Shown one piece after another: positions 34,500 through 46,955 of a stretch of DNA of 64,000 bases. Every line of letters starts with the position of its first letter. Positions within the stretch are counted from its first letter, which is position 1. Origin of the DNA: Marisa cornuarietis (Eukaryota > Mollusca > Gastropoda > Architaenioglossa > Ampullariidae); contig SMMW01000634.1 in the NCBI GenBank assembly GCA_004794655.1, positions 1,522,501 through 1,586,500 on the forward strand, read 5' to 3'. Below the pieces are notes generated by a model. That model was not told the DNA's origin. It worked only from the letters and a program-made list of their open reading frames with translations, and searched no databases. The translations under genes and the position numbers were made by a program.

Positions 34500-37460
34500 T
34501 GTCATGCTTTTTCAGGACATTATTTTGACTGTTGTTTGAGATTCTTCCCAGTAAGGAAGCTCCAGCTTACCATTCTCACACATGTGAGAGAGAGATGAGC
34601 ATGAACAGATGCATAGACATACCTATCTATAATTTCAGAACAGCTACTTGGGGTTTGTTAAAGAAGAATCTTACAGGCTTTTACAACCTGAGGTATTAAG
34701 GAAAGAGAAAAACATTTTGATTTGTTATAAGCCAGTCTTCCCCAAAGAGGGTTTATAATGTCCAGATGGTGCAGGCTGAAGATTGAGATCAGAAAGTGGA
34801 CATCATCTGCATCTAGTGAACTGAAAACTGTACATGGTTATATGATGTAGTCTAAAGCCTGCCTTGTGTTGGGACTAAACTGTGGGTGTGGACTCTCCAC
34901 ACTGTACAAGCAAAGGGATGTGGATGAGTGAGCACTCACCGCATGATGTGTGATGTGTTAGAGGACATGGATGTGGATGAGGACTTGTCACGCTATATGG
35001 ACATATCTGCGTCCTTGGTATAACTAAATGAATGTGTGGTGGCCCTGAGATGAAAGACCTGGAGAATGACTGATCTAAACGACCATTAATTAAGAAATCT
35101 GTCATTAGGTTAAGAGTGATAGGGATTTCTTTCCTTATTTACAAAGTGCACAAAACTCTAAACTTCCAACGCTATAGTTAAGTATTCGATATGTTGAAAT
35201 ATACCTGGCACCCTCATCTGGTAGTAATGTAGATGTGTTGTTGACATATAGGCGATACATATTTATTGCCGCATCTCCATCCACTTTGGTGGAAAACAAG
35301 ATACAGGACTGCACAAGGTAACGGCGAGAAGAGTGGACAAGGCCTAGAAGGATTTTGAGACGCAACGGCGTCGATAGGATGTCGAGCGCACGATTTCCGA
35401 ATGTTGGCCCAGACAGGAATCTGATGTAAGCGGGCGGACGCTGTGGCGGGTTACGGGGGTTGAATCAGGAGTGGGTGGGGAGGGTTACGGACTGGCCAGG
35501 CGGCGAAGCGTGGGGGAGGCGTCTCCTCCTTAGTCCCTGTGTCCGCAATCGATCGGCTGGCGCAAGCAGTTGGAGCGGCAGCCAAAGAAGAGCCGAGCGT
35601 CAGGGGCGCCACACGACGGCATGTGAAGCTGCATGCGTGCCGCGCCTTTGCCGCGTCCTTTGACGCCTGGCAAGCGTGCAGCCAGCTGGGCGGTGGTAGT
35701 ACGGGCCGGGAAGGAGCCGATGGATGACATATGCTACCTGTTTGTGGACCCATTACTCGGGATAACTAGTCCGTCACACCGCCCTGACTTCTTTATCTTG
35801 TGCACAGGGTAAAATGCAGTGTGTGATTTGCTGACAAACTCTAGCTGAGCACGTTGTGATGATGTGGTCACTCACGGACCTAGAGATCGGCTTTCTCCCA
35901 CTTGCAGTAGTAGCCTGAGAGCTGTGGCAATACTTGAGTGTCACACTAATTCCAGTAACCTGACAGATGTGGTAACACGTCAGTGTCATTTTCCTGTTTC
36001 AAAAAATGGAGGTAGACTGCAAGATATAGACCTAACATGGCTCTAAAACAAATTCGGTGCCAATAGGTTGTCATTTCAGTTGCAACATGGTGCTTTGCCG
36101 CTGTGACGTATGACTGGCCTCGCTCGGGAGTGACGCAACACTTGTAAGCAACTGGCTAAAACATCACTTTCTAGGAACAGACGATGTGAAGTTTGTGACC
36201 CAATAATGTGAGATTTCAATACAACGCCTGACATTGATAGGTCTGGGACAACGGCAACGTGTGAAGTCTGGGACAACACCTGATATTGTGAGGTTTTGGA
36301 CATCGCACGATATTGTGAGGTCTTAGACAACACCTGGTGTAAAGTCTGGGACAACACCTGATATTGTGAGGGCGGTGACAACACCTAACAGCATCCCTAT
36401 GTCGGTGACGAGGATAGCAGCTGCTGTACAGAAGCAAGAAACAGCAGAGCGGCAAAGTGGAGACAACTCGCGGCCCCTGACCGCGACCGTAGCTGAGTCT
36501 TAATCGCACAGAGCATTTTGTCTCCCCTTGCTCCTGCTGATACGTCAAAGGTGATGCAAGTGAGACACTTTTATCACACACAAGTACACACTTTCACTCG
36601 CACACACACACACACAGAGACGCCACACCTCCCCTACTCTCATCTCCATAAAAGAAAAAGACACTAATTGCTATATGTCTGTCTGAACAGTCTAAATATC
36701 GTTTTTTTTGCCTACCGTTATACGCTTATTTGCGTGCGCGTGCACAAATGTATATATTGTGGGATTCGCTGGCTGGCTGCCTAGGAGTTGGATTGCTGAG
36801 GGAATCGAAAATGGCCCAACTTCAGAGGTTGCCGGAAACTGAAGCGTGGCATAGCGGTATAAATACATGTAGCACTGTAATATTGTCTCTTGCTGCCCAC
36901 ACGACTATCCCTGAAGACAAAATAAAAGAATTCTGTATCTCCAGAAAAAAATCACATACCCTCCAGATTATAAAACAATATCACCACAGTGGGTGAAGCT
37001 ATAAGGCCCCACCTTAAAGCGCATCTTCTCCAAACATCAGTTTGAATCCTTGCGTGTGTATGTGTGTGTGGTGGGCGGTGCGAGCTAGAACGCGGCGCAA
37101 TAATGAAACGTGGCTCTATCATCGCAGGGGCAATATTGTTAGGGAGGAGCTGTAAATGAAATAACATGACAGAAGGTGAAGCGGTGAGCATCAGCATGCG
37201 AATTTCTCATTAGGTCATCAGACGTATTCCCCGCGCGTCTCGCTGTGATGCACTTACCTGTACCTCAGTTTCAGGACAAGCTGCTGTTGTCGTAATTTGA
37301 TAAAGTTATGTCGCCAGGGACTGGATTATCAATAAAGCCAATAAACATTAAAGAGAACTCTGAAAATATTTGCATTGTCTCGTCTCTTCGAGATCTGCAT
37401 CTCGACTAACTCACCAAACGAGCGTATTCAGCGTCACGTATCCCACGTCTTATAGGTAAT
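34500..37460. other. intergenic, no supported gene; GC-rich pocket and tandem repeats
   Basis: From about 35.3 kb base composition becomes clearly richer in GC and CpG than the NDRG locus. The densest pocket is 35420-35740 (many CG dinucleotides, overlapping short frames on both strands, none with a recognisable domain). It could be a CpG-rich promoter or a transposon remnant. Direct repeats at 36210-36390 follow. Confidence 0.5.
36210..36395 (+). repeat. imperfect tandem repeat of about 27 bp
   Basis: CTGGGACAACACCTGATATT and GATATTGTGAGGT recur five to six times with changes (units near 36240, 36268, 36300, 36323, 36345 and 36370). The minus-strand frames through it are low-complexity shadows. 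Confidence 0.75.
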
Positions 37461-37558
37461 GCAGAATGGGGGGGAATGTGTCTGTGCGGGTGGGGGGAGG
37501 AGGGTTAGTTCAGAACTATGCAAATCCGATGTCCGGTCTAACCGAATTTTGCACTATT

Positions 37559-37735
37559 TGGAGCGGTCTGGTGGCGCAACAGTTAGCGCCTGTTACCAAT
37601 ACAGTGAAGGTTGGCTGTCCTCGGGCACGGTGTTCTTTCTCTGCATGTGGCATCTGTATACAGGGCTGGCAGTCTTGCCGTGATATTGCCTTAGTTGTAA
37701 CACCAATTCCCCCTCCCCCCACCTTGCACTTTTTT
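37559..37735 (+). repeat. tRNA-derived SINE, family A, copy 1
   Basis: The head GGTGGCGCAACAGTTAGCGC resembles a tRNA A-box. The body CAGTGAAGGTTGGCTGTCCT, TTCTTTCTCTGCATGTGGCA, GGGCTGGCAGTCTTGCCGTG is shared with 39118-39290. It ends near ACACCAATTCCCCC. The tRNA origin is inferred from the head. Confidence 0.65.
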
Positions 37736-39117
37736 TGTCTAAGGGAATGTCGTAGATTATATTTTGTTGATGCATTTTGCATCGGGGCACATGCATGCCT
37801 AGCGAGTGCGAGAGACGAACAAGGGATCACAAAGAGATATATCTCGCTAAACTAAAGCCATGCAAGTCATTTATTGAAGTAACTTTGATTCAAATGAAGA
37901 GCTAGATCCAAAGCTGGCAATAAACCCACAGGAGAGCAATAAATTCAAGGACCAAAGAATCACCACAGAACAGAGGAAGCTAGCTAGAAATCGCTTAGAC
38001 ATGAGAAACGCCGGCTGTCCCTGCCAGTAATAAATACAAAAAATAACTTTCTAATAACAGTAAGTACAAACTAGCATGCCAACCCAGAAGTTCACTAAAC
38101 TACCATGTCAGAAAAGATCCACTTGAACTCACAAGTCAGAAGATTGAGAAGAAAGATGACATCAGTATGTCAGAAAGATCGTACAAAACACCTCGTAACA
38201 CGAAGCACTCCGCGTGGCGAACACGTGTGAAGTCTGGGTGTGTGCACGGCACAGAATTCAGTAAACAGCATTTTATTCATTTACGGCAATCAGAGCAACA
38301 CGTTAGCTGTCTGCAGGCTCTGTTCACTGCATCCCCACCGAATGCCAGAAACGGTTTCTCCAGGGTAATTTCGCCTGAGACTGTGGGAATGGGCACCTGT
38401 TTGTTGTTCTCTTCTCGAGCGGTCTGATGAGATTTCGGCTATTGATCCCTCGCTCATACGGCGCAGAACTCACGAGAATGGTTATCAGCTTACAATGACG
38501 GAATCAGGACTGTCCGCATAGTTCTAAAAGCTTTCTTGCTTCTCCAATGTGTTTTGTTGTGCCTGCGGGCTGTCAAGACATTTCTGAGAAATTTTTCTGT
38601 GATAAGAGACAGTTCTGTGCACACCGACCCATTCTGGTTTCACTCCACTGATTATATATATATATATATGAAACACCTGTTAACATCTCTCAATGACCTA
38701 AAGGACGACTGAACTCTTGGGATCAATTAAACACACACACACACACACGCACGTACGTACACCCACACGCATACTAAATATACACACAGCGACTTATATG
38801 TGTCCGGACAGTGAATTGTGACACGTTAGATTAGACATATGCACAAAAATACTATAAGAGGTAACGATAACAACAAAAATATTTTTAAAAAAAACAACAA
38901 CAGAGCCAAGAAAATATGGTGAAAGCGCGACTTAAACACCCGGAGAAACTTAAAAGGGTGCGAACTGCTTAGCTTTTGCTGCAAAATAAATGATGTATTT
39001 AGTCAGACCATAACAGGTTGTTTATACAAGTAGAGGTGAAGTAACTCACTGATGCTGTCATCAAAGAGTTTATTGCTGTAAGTGATCTACATTCACTCTT
39101 GACACGTGTTCGCTTCC

Positions 39118-39290
39118 CGCTAGCGCCGTCTGGCGGCGCTGCTGTTAAAGAGTTTGTCACCAGTACCGTGAAGATCGGCTGTCTTTAGGTTCAGAATACA
39201 GTTCTTTCTCGGCACGTGACACCTGTTTGTAGGAGTGACTGTTTGGTCGTGATAGAGCTTCAGTGGCTGGCTCAGGTTAGAACAAACTCG
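39118..39290 (+). repeat. tRNA-derived SINE, family A, copy 2
   Basis: CACCAGTACCGTGAAGATCG, GCTGTCTTTAGGTTCAGAAT, TTCTTTCTCGGCACGTGACA and CTGTTTGTAGG match the copy at 37559 position by position. The head (GTCTGGCGGCGCTGCTGTTA) is more diverged. Confidence 0.65.
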
Positions 39291-40149
39291 CGCCACGCAT
39301 CTCATATTATGTCCTCTATACAGTTGCTGCTCGCGATCACGGTGAGAGACTGCACCATACCTGTCCTGCAACGCTAGTCACCTCATTGCTCGCGCTGTCG
39401 CATCTTTCTTTTGTTTGCCAGCATCACATCAACTGTCGCTTATCAGTGTTCACGTCTCGTGAGTTTATTAGCGATCCATGAAAACACACACACACACACA
39501 CTCCCTCTGAAACGCCAGCAACGCCAGCTCATCCCTCTTTTGCTCGAGATGCAATTTTTTTGCTTGTGTCGCGGAAACCGATCGTCGAGAGATTTTACGA
39601 CCGGTCTTTGAACAGTGTGTCTTCAGCACTATTCGTCGCTCATACTGGGTGCACATTGCTGAGACAACAATCATGTTTGACTTTCTTTTTGACATTTACT
39701 TTCGTGTCTGCCTAGTGTTCGCCTTAACAGCCAGGTCGTCTGCTGTGAAAGCTTGCTTCGCGTGACCTTTTGCTTTCGTCGTGAACCACTCGCTTCGCGC
39801 CAGGCAGCATTCTGGCATTGCCCCCTAACCATAACTGCTGGTGCCATCCAAAGTATTCTTCTATTCGCCCAGCGTTTTTTCTCTCTTGTCGTTTGTCCTC
39901 GCTTTCCAAGCATCGTAGGTCTGCGCATGTCCAGGAGGACGGTCACGAACAACACGGGGTAACAATGCTAGGCAGGTGTCGATTCGTTGTAGAAACAATG
40001 CGGTGCTTTCACGCTGGAATGAGGGACAACTACTGCTACATTCATTCATTGACGAACAGTTATGCAGATATATCGGTACTTGTCGTCAGGGTAAACAACT
40101 GGATAGACGCAGCGCCTGACAAGGCTCGTCAGTTAAACCTGCATTGAGC

Positions 40150-41400
40150 GACGGTGTGCAGGTCCCGCATGGAACGACCAGTCCATTCCTTGAAGTTTGC
40201 AAGCCAGTTCATCCTCTATGCTCTTCGGCGTCGACATTCCTCAAAGGTAGCCTGAAAAACAGTCGTGCCGAGTGACATGAGCAAACCAGACCAGCTTTCA
40301 TCGTTTGACTGTTGCGAGAAGGGATTCCTGGTGTCCCACGATGGTGACAACTGTGCTCCCTCACTGGTTTTGCGTTTCATGTAGGATATTTGGAGAAATT
40401 TCCTCAGGCACTTAGTCTCGAATGCCTGAATTCTCCTTTCTGTACCGGCACGCAGATAGTCTACGTACAGTGGGATCTATACAGTCAAACATAGGGTGGA
40501 ATTCCCGACGGTACTGCTGTCCAGCCTGGCCATTGCTACCGATGTTGGAAAGCGCTTCAATAACTTGAACGAGGACTTCTTCGGTGTTGAATTTTCTCAT
40601 CACATGACACAGCCCCTTGTGCTAGATGAAGCTGGAGAAGAGATCTCACTGGTGTTGTAGATGTTTTTATATCAGAATGCAGCAGTGGAAGAGGTTTTCA
40701 ACAGTGCTTCTGCCTGATCTGAGGCAAGCCTGTTCTTTTAGCAGTACCTCAGCGGTGATGTTGATGCGATTCTGGATTACTTTCAGCATCACTTTGCTTG
40801 TGTTGCTGATTAGGCTTATGGTTGTGCATTTTTAGCATTTTTACATTTTCCTTTCTTTTTGAGAGGTATGACTAGTGACTTGTGTTCGTTTTTTGGCCCA
40901 TTCTTTGAGTTACAAGATTCTTTGGAACAGAGTAGTCATGGCCTTTGTTGTTTCCTTCTCATCCTCTTTCAGCAAATTAACTGGGGCGTTGTCAACACCA
41001 GATGACTTCCCGCCCTTCAGACTGCGTATACCTCTTTCGACCTCTTCCAGTATGACTGCCAGGATTACATACTCTCTGGTTGTAGTCTGATTGCTTTGGA
41101 GGACGTTGGCATCTTTCCTCAGCTGAAGTTGTTCAGGTCGTTGCAATATTCAGTCCATCTGCTTAGTACAACAGTGGTTTCTGTGAAAAGGTGGCCACAG
41201 TTGTCTTCGATGACTGAAGTCTTGTATTAACCTGTCTTGGTGAGGGTCTTAGTGGTAGGCCTGTTTGCTAACACCTCGTGCCATTCCCTCCTCTATTGTC
41301 CAGCACTGGTTCTTCATCACGTTCTCCTCAGCTGCTTTCATACCCTTCCTGATGTTGCAGTTCACTGCTTTGTACTCGGAAGCTGCTGCCGAGAAAGATT
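40150..41400 (-). pseudogene. RTE-type LINE relic, copy 2, with the RT core deleted
   Basis: Same family and orientation as 1940-3690. The 5' part (about 40560-41400) includes a minus-strand segment with LKGGKSSGVDNAPVNLLKED and FNTEEVLVQVIEAL. The C-terminal region (40150-40480) includes text close to 2000-2300. The catalytic core between them, about 600 bases in copy 1, is missing near 40500-40545. Frameshifts throughout. Confidence 0.8.
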
Positions 41401-42530
41401 TATTACATTAAAGATAGTTCACCAGACCTACGGCATAAAAAGCCAGGTATGTTTATTGGGTGGTCAAATACTATTTTGGTGCTGTACCGCTCGAGGAATA
41501 AGCGTTATCTTGGGAAATATTCAAGACAACAGATAAACTTTAACACTAAAAGAAAACAATGTTATGTGGAAAATACCAGCGGATCTGTGTGTTGTGACCA
41601 AATTGCGTTTGCGGTCTGTGACCTTTGACCTGTGTGTTTCGTGCTCCTAAATCCGACCACGCGCATGGACTGTCGACCACCGTCGGCGTTCGGACACATT
41701 GCTGACATCTTCGAACATTTTTGATACAGAGAGATAGTGTGATGTCAAGAGCAGTCTACTGGTACAGACGTACTGCACCAGCAAGCCAGCAGTCAGATTC
41801 CCATTTCCATGCTGTAAGGACATCTATCCAGACTCTCACTGGTCTTCCCTTCAGCTTTGTCTTCAGCTTTATATTTCAACTGTTTAGCCTATGTCTGACT
41901 GCCTGTTTGAAATAGTCCCAAAGTTTAATGTACCTTTTCCCCCGTCTTGCCTTACTAATGGACAGATGTTTGATGCACGCATTAGTTTTTCTCTCTTCTC
42001 CAAATTAACGAGTCTCAACAGAAGAAGACTTGTAGCCAAGGAACTGAACGCGACATAAATTACTGACAGCGAAGTGTGCATACCTGGCCTCCTGCTTTAC
42101 CGAGATATCACACCAAGTGGCCAGCCCACATCTTCAGTCAGAATCAGATACTATAAAACATCACCGACTGATCACTTCATAATTTCTCTAAATTTGTCTC
42201 GTTCTGCCAGTGCGGTGTTATGGCCAGACGCACCTACAAGGATGAGCTGTATTAGCGACCACCTCACACTATGGCCACGTCAGACTTGATGTCTTTGACT
42301 GATTGAGCAGCAAGATGTCAAGAGAAGAAACAACCAGTTCGTGGTGTCTTTGAAAATAACGGTTTCCTTCTATTGGGCAGAAAAAGCAATGAAGTGTTTT
42401 GTACTATATACTGGACAAAAAAGGAAACTTTAAGGCAGCTTCCACTCTGTCAACAATGAAGAAGGTTAAAAAGGTAAGAGCAGACTCATTTTTTAGTCAT
42501 TAGGACTTCATGCCTACAGCACGCAAAATT

Positions 42531-42533
<3 letters not shown>

Positions 42534-42619
<86 letters not shown>
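42534..42619 (+). repeat. (CA)n microsatellite, about 43 units
   Basis: Uninterrupted CA repeat. The poly-Cys/Val frames across it are artefacts. Confidence 0.97.
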
Positions 42620-42620
<1 letters not shown>

Positions 42621-43072
42621 TGCAAAACTTGTGTTGCAGTGTGTCGTCAGGGTGCTGGGTATGCTGCCTGTTACACTTGAGCTGCAACTGTAATTTATTT
42701 AACTTAGAACTTCTTTGATTTAAAGTTTTTATTATTGATTCAAAATGAATTTGATTTTTCGAATGTGAATTACATCTTCTCGTGAAATGATGGAGGAATT
42801 GATTCATAGAGATTGCTCAGAATTTAAAGTCTGCAGAATCCCCAAGCTTTTGAGTTGACACATCCCGTCCTGACGAGGTGAAAAGACGCTGGAGAAGAGG
42901 CAGGGGTGTGGCTGGTAAACTCTTGTCCACAGCTGTGAAGGGGGTCCAGCCTGGGTCTATGGGATTCTTTTTTAAACAATTTAATACAGTAGAAAGAATA
43001 TAGAAGTATTGTATTTGCGGATGTCACATGTCATTGACCTACAGCGTGCAAGATAGTCATCGCCAAAGTGTC

Positions 43073-43284
43073 GAAATGCGTAACACGTCACACTGCACGA
43101 GCTAGGTGTGAAATGTAGTAACATGTCACACTGCACGAGCTAGGTGTGAAATGTAGTAACATGTCACACTGCACGAGCTAGGTGTGAAATGTAGTAACAC
43201 ATCACACTGGACGAGCTAGGTGTGAAATGCAGTAACACGTCATACTGGACGTTCTAGGTGTGAAATGCCGTAACACGTCACAGA
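43073..43284 (+). repeat. 38-bp minisatellite, about 5.5 units
   Basis: Units begin GAAATGTAGTAACATGTCAC at about 43073, 43110, 43148, 43186, 43224 and 43262; the rest of each unit is ACTGCACGAGCTAGGTGT. Units 2 and 3 are identical; later ones diverge (ACTGGACGTTCTAGGTGT). Recent, well-ordered amplification. Confidence 0.95.
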
Positions 43285-44963
43285 TGTAGAGTAAAAAGGT
43301 ATCTTGGTATATCGTGTGGAGTCAAAAGTGTTCGAGAGCTTTGATGCTTTTATCTCGGTCTCAGTACACTCGCCTTAGCGTCACTGTGATAGCCGATGCA
43401 CTGTTTACCAACCGACTAGAGTCTCCGTACTACGTCACGCATCCGGACAGCAAATGCGGAAAAGACACAGATAATGCAAGCAACATGTGTGCGAAGTGCG
43501 CACAGAACCACAATCACAAATCAACATGTACAACAAACAGAGCTACGACAGAAATATCTTAGTCATTTTTTCGATAAAAGAGAAAGTAGTACAAGCATTT
43601 AGAACAGTAGTAGTACAGAACGTAGGTTGCCAGTTTTTGAGGGAGGGATGCCAACTGTTTTACGACATTCTGAATACAGTTCTATTGTCGGCTAAACATT
43701 TTCTTAATGTCACACCATATTGTTTTTAGACGAAACAGATTATCTGTTTTAGTTGTTTCCGTTTTGGTTTTAGATATGAGCAGCTTTATTCAAACTAAAC
43801 AAATTTAGATAACTTAGATGACGACAGATGACAACACTCCATCTGTAGGTCTAAGCGATACCATCGCTACGTATCTCTGGCTACACGCTACAAGCCATTG
43901 AGAACGAACCTTGTTTTCACGCTGCCGCTGATTTCTTTCTGAAAACAAAAGTGTGAAAACGTGTCCACAAAAAATGGATTTTTATCCAGCTTCACTGTTA
44001 CATGATTTTGTTAAGAAATGTGTAGGGCGTTCTTATTTTTTACGAATACTAATCGACCTCCGATTTAAAAGTTTGCAAAAACACCAGCATTGTTTCTTTT
44101 TTTTCTCTTTCATTTACTCTCGAAATAAAATGATTTTCTTTTACATGATCGTTAATTTTCCAGTCATGTTGGTGATTTCTGGAGCGTTATCGTCTACATT
44201 TTGCTAACCGTGCGTTCTCGGATGTAAAACAAAGACCTGCACGCATGCGCGGTACGACCGACTTGGAGTCCATGTAAACCGAAATCGATTTTAGTGCGAA
44301 TGAGAAAGATGATCTCGACACTGGATACAAGTCGTTGGTAAAAACCTGGGACTGTGAGACTTTGGAGGTTTGACGCTTTGGCAGTGCGCCAGGTTGAGAG
44401 ACCCTTTAGCTAATTTGTAGAAAGATTGGAAAACCAGTCTAGCGGCTTAGAGGGGGTGTGCACAGGGCGCTTAGTTCTCTTCATGACGCTTGGTCACCTG
44501 TCTACTAGAGCATGACTGCTGTCTGACTAGTACCCAATTCTGAAGCAGCACAAACAGTCAGGGCATGAAAACAAAAACATGCACATGAAAACAAAAACAA
44601 GCACAAGACGAAAAGAACAGGGATAAAGAAATTATGCCTCGGCCACCCGTCCTTTGGTAGCTCCCCACTAGTAAGTATGATGGGCAGGGCGCGAGACACG
44701 AGCATGATAGGGACTTCCTCGTACAGAGGCATGTGGTCGGGGACGTCATCAGGTGTGCATCCATATCAGGCAGGCTGATCTCAATTTGAATCTCTGCCAG
44801 ACCTAACAACCTCACCGCTGTCCAACAACAAAGAGGAGGAATTTTACCCAAAACTAGACAAGGTGATAAAGGTAGTACCAAGAAAGGACATCAAGAAAGG
44901 ATTGAACTGACGACTACCGGCTACCATAACGAGAGATGAAGGCTTAAAAAACACACGTAAGGC

Positions 44964-44965
<2 letters not shown>

Positions 44966-45051
<86 letters not shown>
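44966..45051 (+). repeat. (CA)n microsatellite, about 43 units
   Basis: Uninterrupted CA repeat, nearly the same length as that at 42534. Confidence 0.97.
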
Positions 45052-45053
<2 letters not shown>

Positions 45054-45904
45054 CTGTGTATTGATTTTCTGACAAAGTGAAAGACAGCCGCGATAGTCGT
45101 CCACAGCACTCATTCTGATTGAAGTGTCGGACGCACAGCTAGGATGTGCGAAAAATTCAGTTTACCAGCACTGCTGCTAGAGGAGTTTCGGTCATATTAA
45201 TTGACCTGTTGATACCGCATGCTTCTCTACTGACGAAACATTCACAGTAAAAACGACAAAGAGAGAAGGAGAGAGAGGAATGATGGAGATGGTCTTTATT
45301 TCTTATGTGCAGACAAAATTTCCTTCTTAAATAACACTTATTATCATAAGAGCTGCACTTCTGAGAAACCTGGTTACATTTCTAGAAACAGCATGTCTCC
45401 ATAGTTTTGCCTGGGTAGCCTGTGTCAGAGCCCCAGCAGCAACTAGCATCACCACCCACCGTTAGCCACCATGACTATACTCCTACAACAACTAACATCA
45501 GTATCCTCTTGGCCGCTATGACTCTACTCCTACACTGCCGATATTTAGCTTGCAGCTCGAGGATATCGTGCCGTATCAACCTTCAATCAGCCGCCATTCG
45601 CTTCGGCTTGCACCGCCTGTCAAACATTTCTTTTCTTTGCATAAAGCACGTGACACTACCAAGCGACATGCAGTAATGGCAGCGTGGCGGCGTAACATAA
45701 ACAGGAGTGTGTCATGTATGTTGTCTGAGCACTTCATGTGCACGACACACATCTACCTGCTGCCATCTGTTAAATGCGGCAGACGCTAGAGTCTGTGTTT
45801 GATGTTTGTCACAATTCCCACTTAGCGGTGCAAGCACGTGCAGTGTCTAAAGAGCGCGTGCGAGCCGGTGTTGCTAGGCAGTTGTCTTGATAGTAGCATG
45901 ATCG

Positions 45905-46072
45905 CTACCTGAAGCTTGGTCACCTGTCTCTGCTAGCAACATGGCGTATCTGACGCCTGTGTTACTGGCCATCACCACTGACATCTGGCCAGCTGTCTCC
46001 GAACATCACCAATGACATCTGGCCAGCTGTCTGCCAGCAGCACAAATTTCATCTGGTCACCAACCTGCGTTT
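45905..46072 (+). repeat. imperfect tandem repeat of about 40 bp
   Basis: TGACATCTGGCCAGCTGTCT occurs near 45979 and 46014. Related text (CACCTGTCTCTGCTAGCAAC, TTTCATCTGGTCACC) flanks it. Confidence 0.65.
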
Positions 46073-46081
46073 TAAAAAGAT

Positions 46082-46272
46082 AAAAGTGTTAGAGACCACA
46101 ATTTTCTCCAGGCCAGCGTTGCTGAGGGCGGTACCATCCTCTCCCTTGTTGCCTTACCTTCTCCAACCCTGTGAGGAGTGAGCTAAACTCATTCTAATAG
46201 CTTTTATATGGCTAGAGCGCGCATCCGGCATTAGACGCTAGTGCACTAACCACTCAGTTGTCCGCTTCCGAA
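46082..46272 (-). repeat. tRNA-derived SINE, family B, copy 1
   Basis: Read on the minus strand: GGACAACTGAGTGGTTAGTG (A-box-like head), then GGTAAGGCAACAAGGGAGAG, CCGCCCTCAGCAACGCTGGC and GTGGTCTC. The same order of blocks occurs on the plus strand at 47487-47735. Confidence 0.65.
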
Positions 46273-46417
46273 GGCTGAAGATCCTACCAGCAGCACGACT
46301 GTCACCTGGCACCAGGTTCAACAACACTCAGGGATAAAATCAAGAGATTCCGACAAGACAAGACAAGATGGATGTCGACGTCTTCCCAATGAGATAAAGA
46401 CGATTGATAGACGATGA

Positions 46418-46545
46418 CGATGATAACAAGGATTAGGAAATGAGTGGAGGACGTTAATGACAAGGTGTAGATGACAATGATGACAAGGGTTAGACAATGA
46501 GTGGAGGACGTTAATGACGAGTGTGGATGACAGTGATGACAATGT
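46418..46545 (+). repeat. 60-bp tandem duplication
   Basis: Two units at about 46421 and 46481 share GAGTGGAGGACGTTAATGAC and the flanking TGA(T/C)AACAAGG.TTAG; a GATGA-rich stretch surrounds them. Confidence 0.75.
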
Positions 46546-46624
46546 ATGTTGGGAAGCAAAGTGTGTGGATGAAGAAGCAAAGGACTGATCGGATAAAAAA
46601 AAATATTTTCATGCCCGTAGCCAG

Positions 46625-46955
46625 CCATGCGCGTGGAGGCTCGTTAGTGCTGCCTGCTGTAGAAATGGGTCCTCTCGTGTGTGGAGGTTCGTTGGTGCTG
46701 CTTTTGCTGTAGAAATGGGTCCTTTTGTGTATGGAGGCTGGTTAGTACTATTGTGACAATTGGTGCTGACGTGTATGGAGGCTGGTCAGTACTTTTGTGT
46801 GTGGAGGCTGGTTAGTACTGTTGTGTGTGGAGGCTGGTCAGTGCTGCTGTGTGTGGAGGCTGGTTAGTGCTGTTGTGTGTGGAGGCTGGTTAGTGCAATT
46901 GTGTGTGGAGGCTGGTTAGTACTGTTGTGTATGTGTGCTGACGTGTATGAAGGCA
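46625..46955 (+). repeat. 28-bp minisatellite, about 11 units
   Basis: The repeat core TGTGTGTGGAGGCTGGTTAG plus TGCTGTTG. Central units (about 46790-46930) are regular. The outer units are longer and include GCTGTAGAAATGGGTCC, which itself repeats twice (46658 and 46706). Confidence 0.9.

Larger units (their letters stand above)
37740..42530. other. intergenic, repeats only
   Basis: Apart from the second SINE A copy (39118) and the second LINE relic (40150-41400) I see only simple repeats: (TA)n at about 38651-38669 and CA/ACGT runs at about 38731-38770. Overlapping frames at 39.4-40.1 kb on both strands contradict each other and show no domain. Confidence 0.55.

Noticed and set aside
35451..35753. 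Overlapping 60-100 codon frames on both strands in the GC-rich pocket
   Set aside because: GC-rich sequence lacks stop codons by chance; no domain, splice context or agreed frame supports coding.
36216..36581. 121-codon minus-strand frame
   Set aside because: It is the translation of the 27-bp tandem repeat; repetitive and low-complexity.
42514..42807. Cys/Val-rich open frames across CA microsatellites (also at 44844-45113, 50374-50571, 57386-57796, 62904-63385)
   Set aside because: They are translations of dinucleotide repeats; both strands are open for that reason alone.
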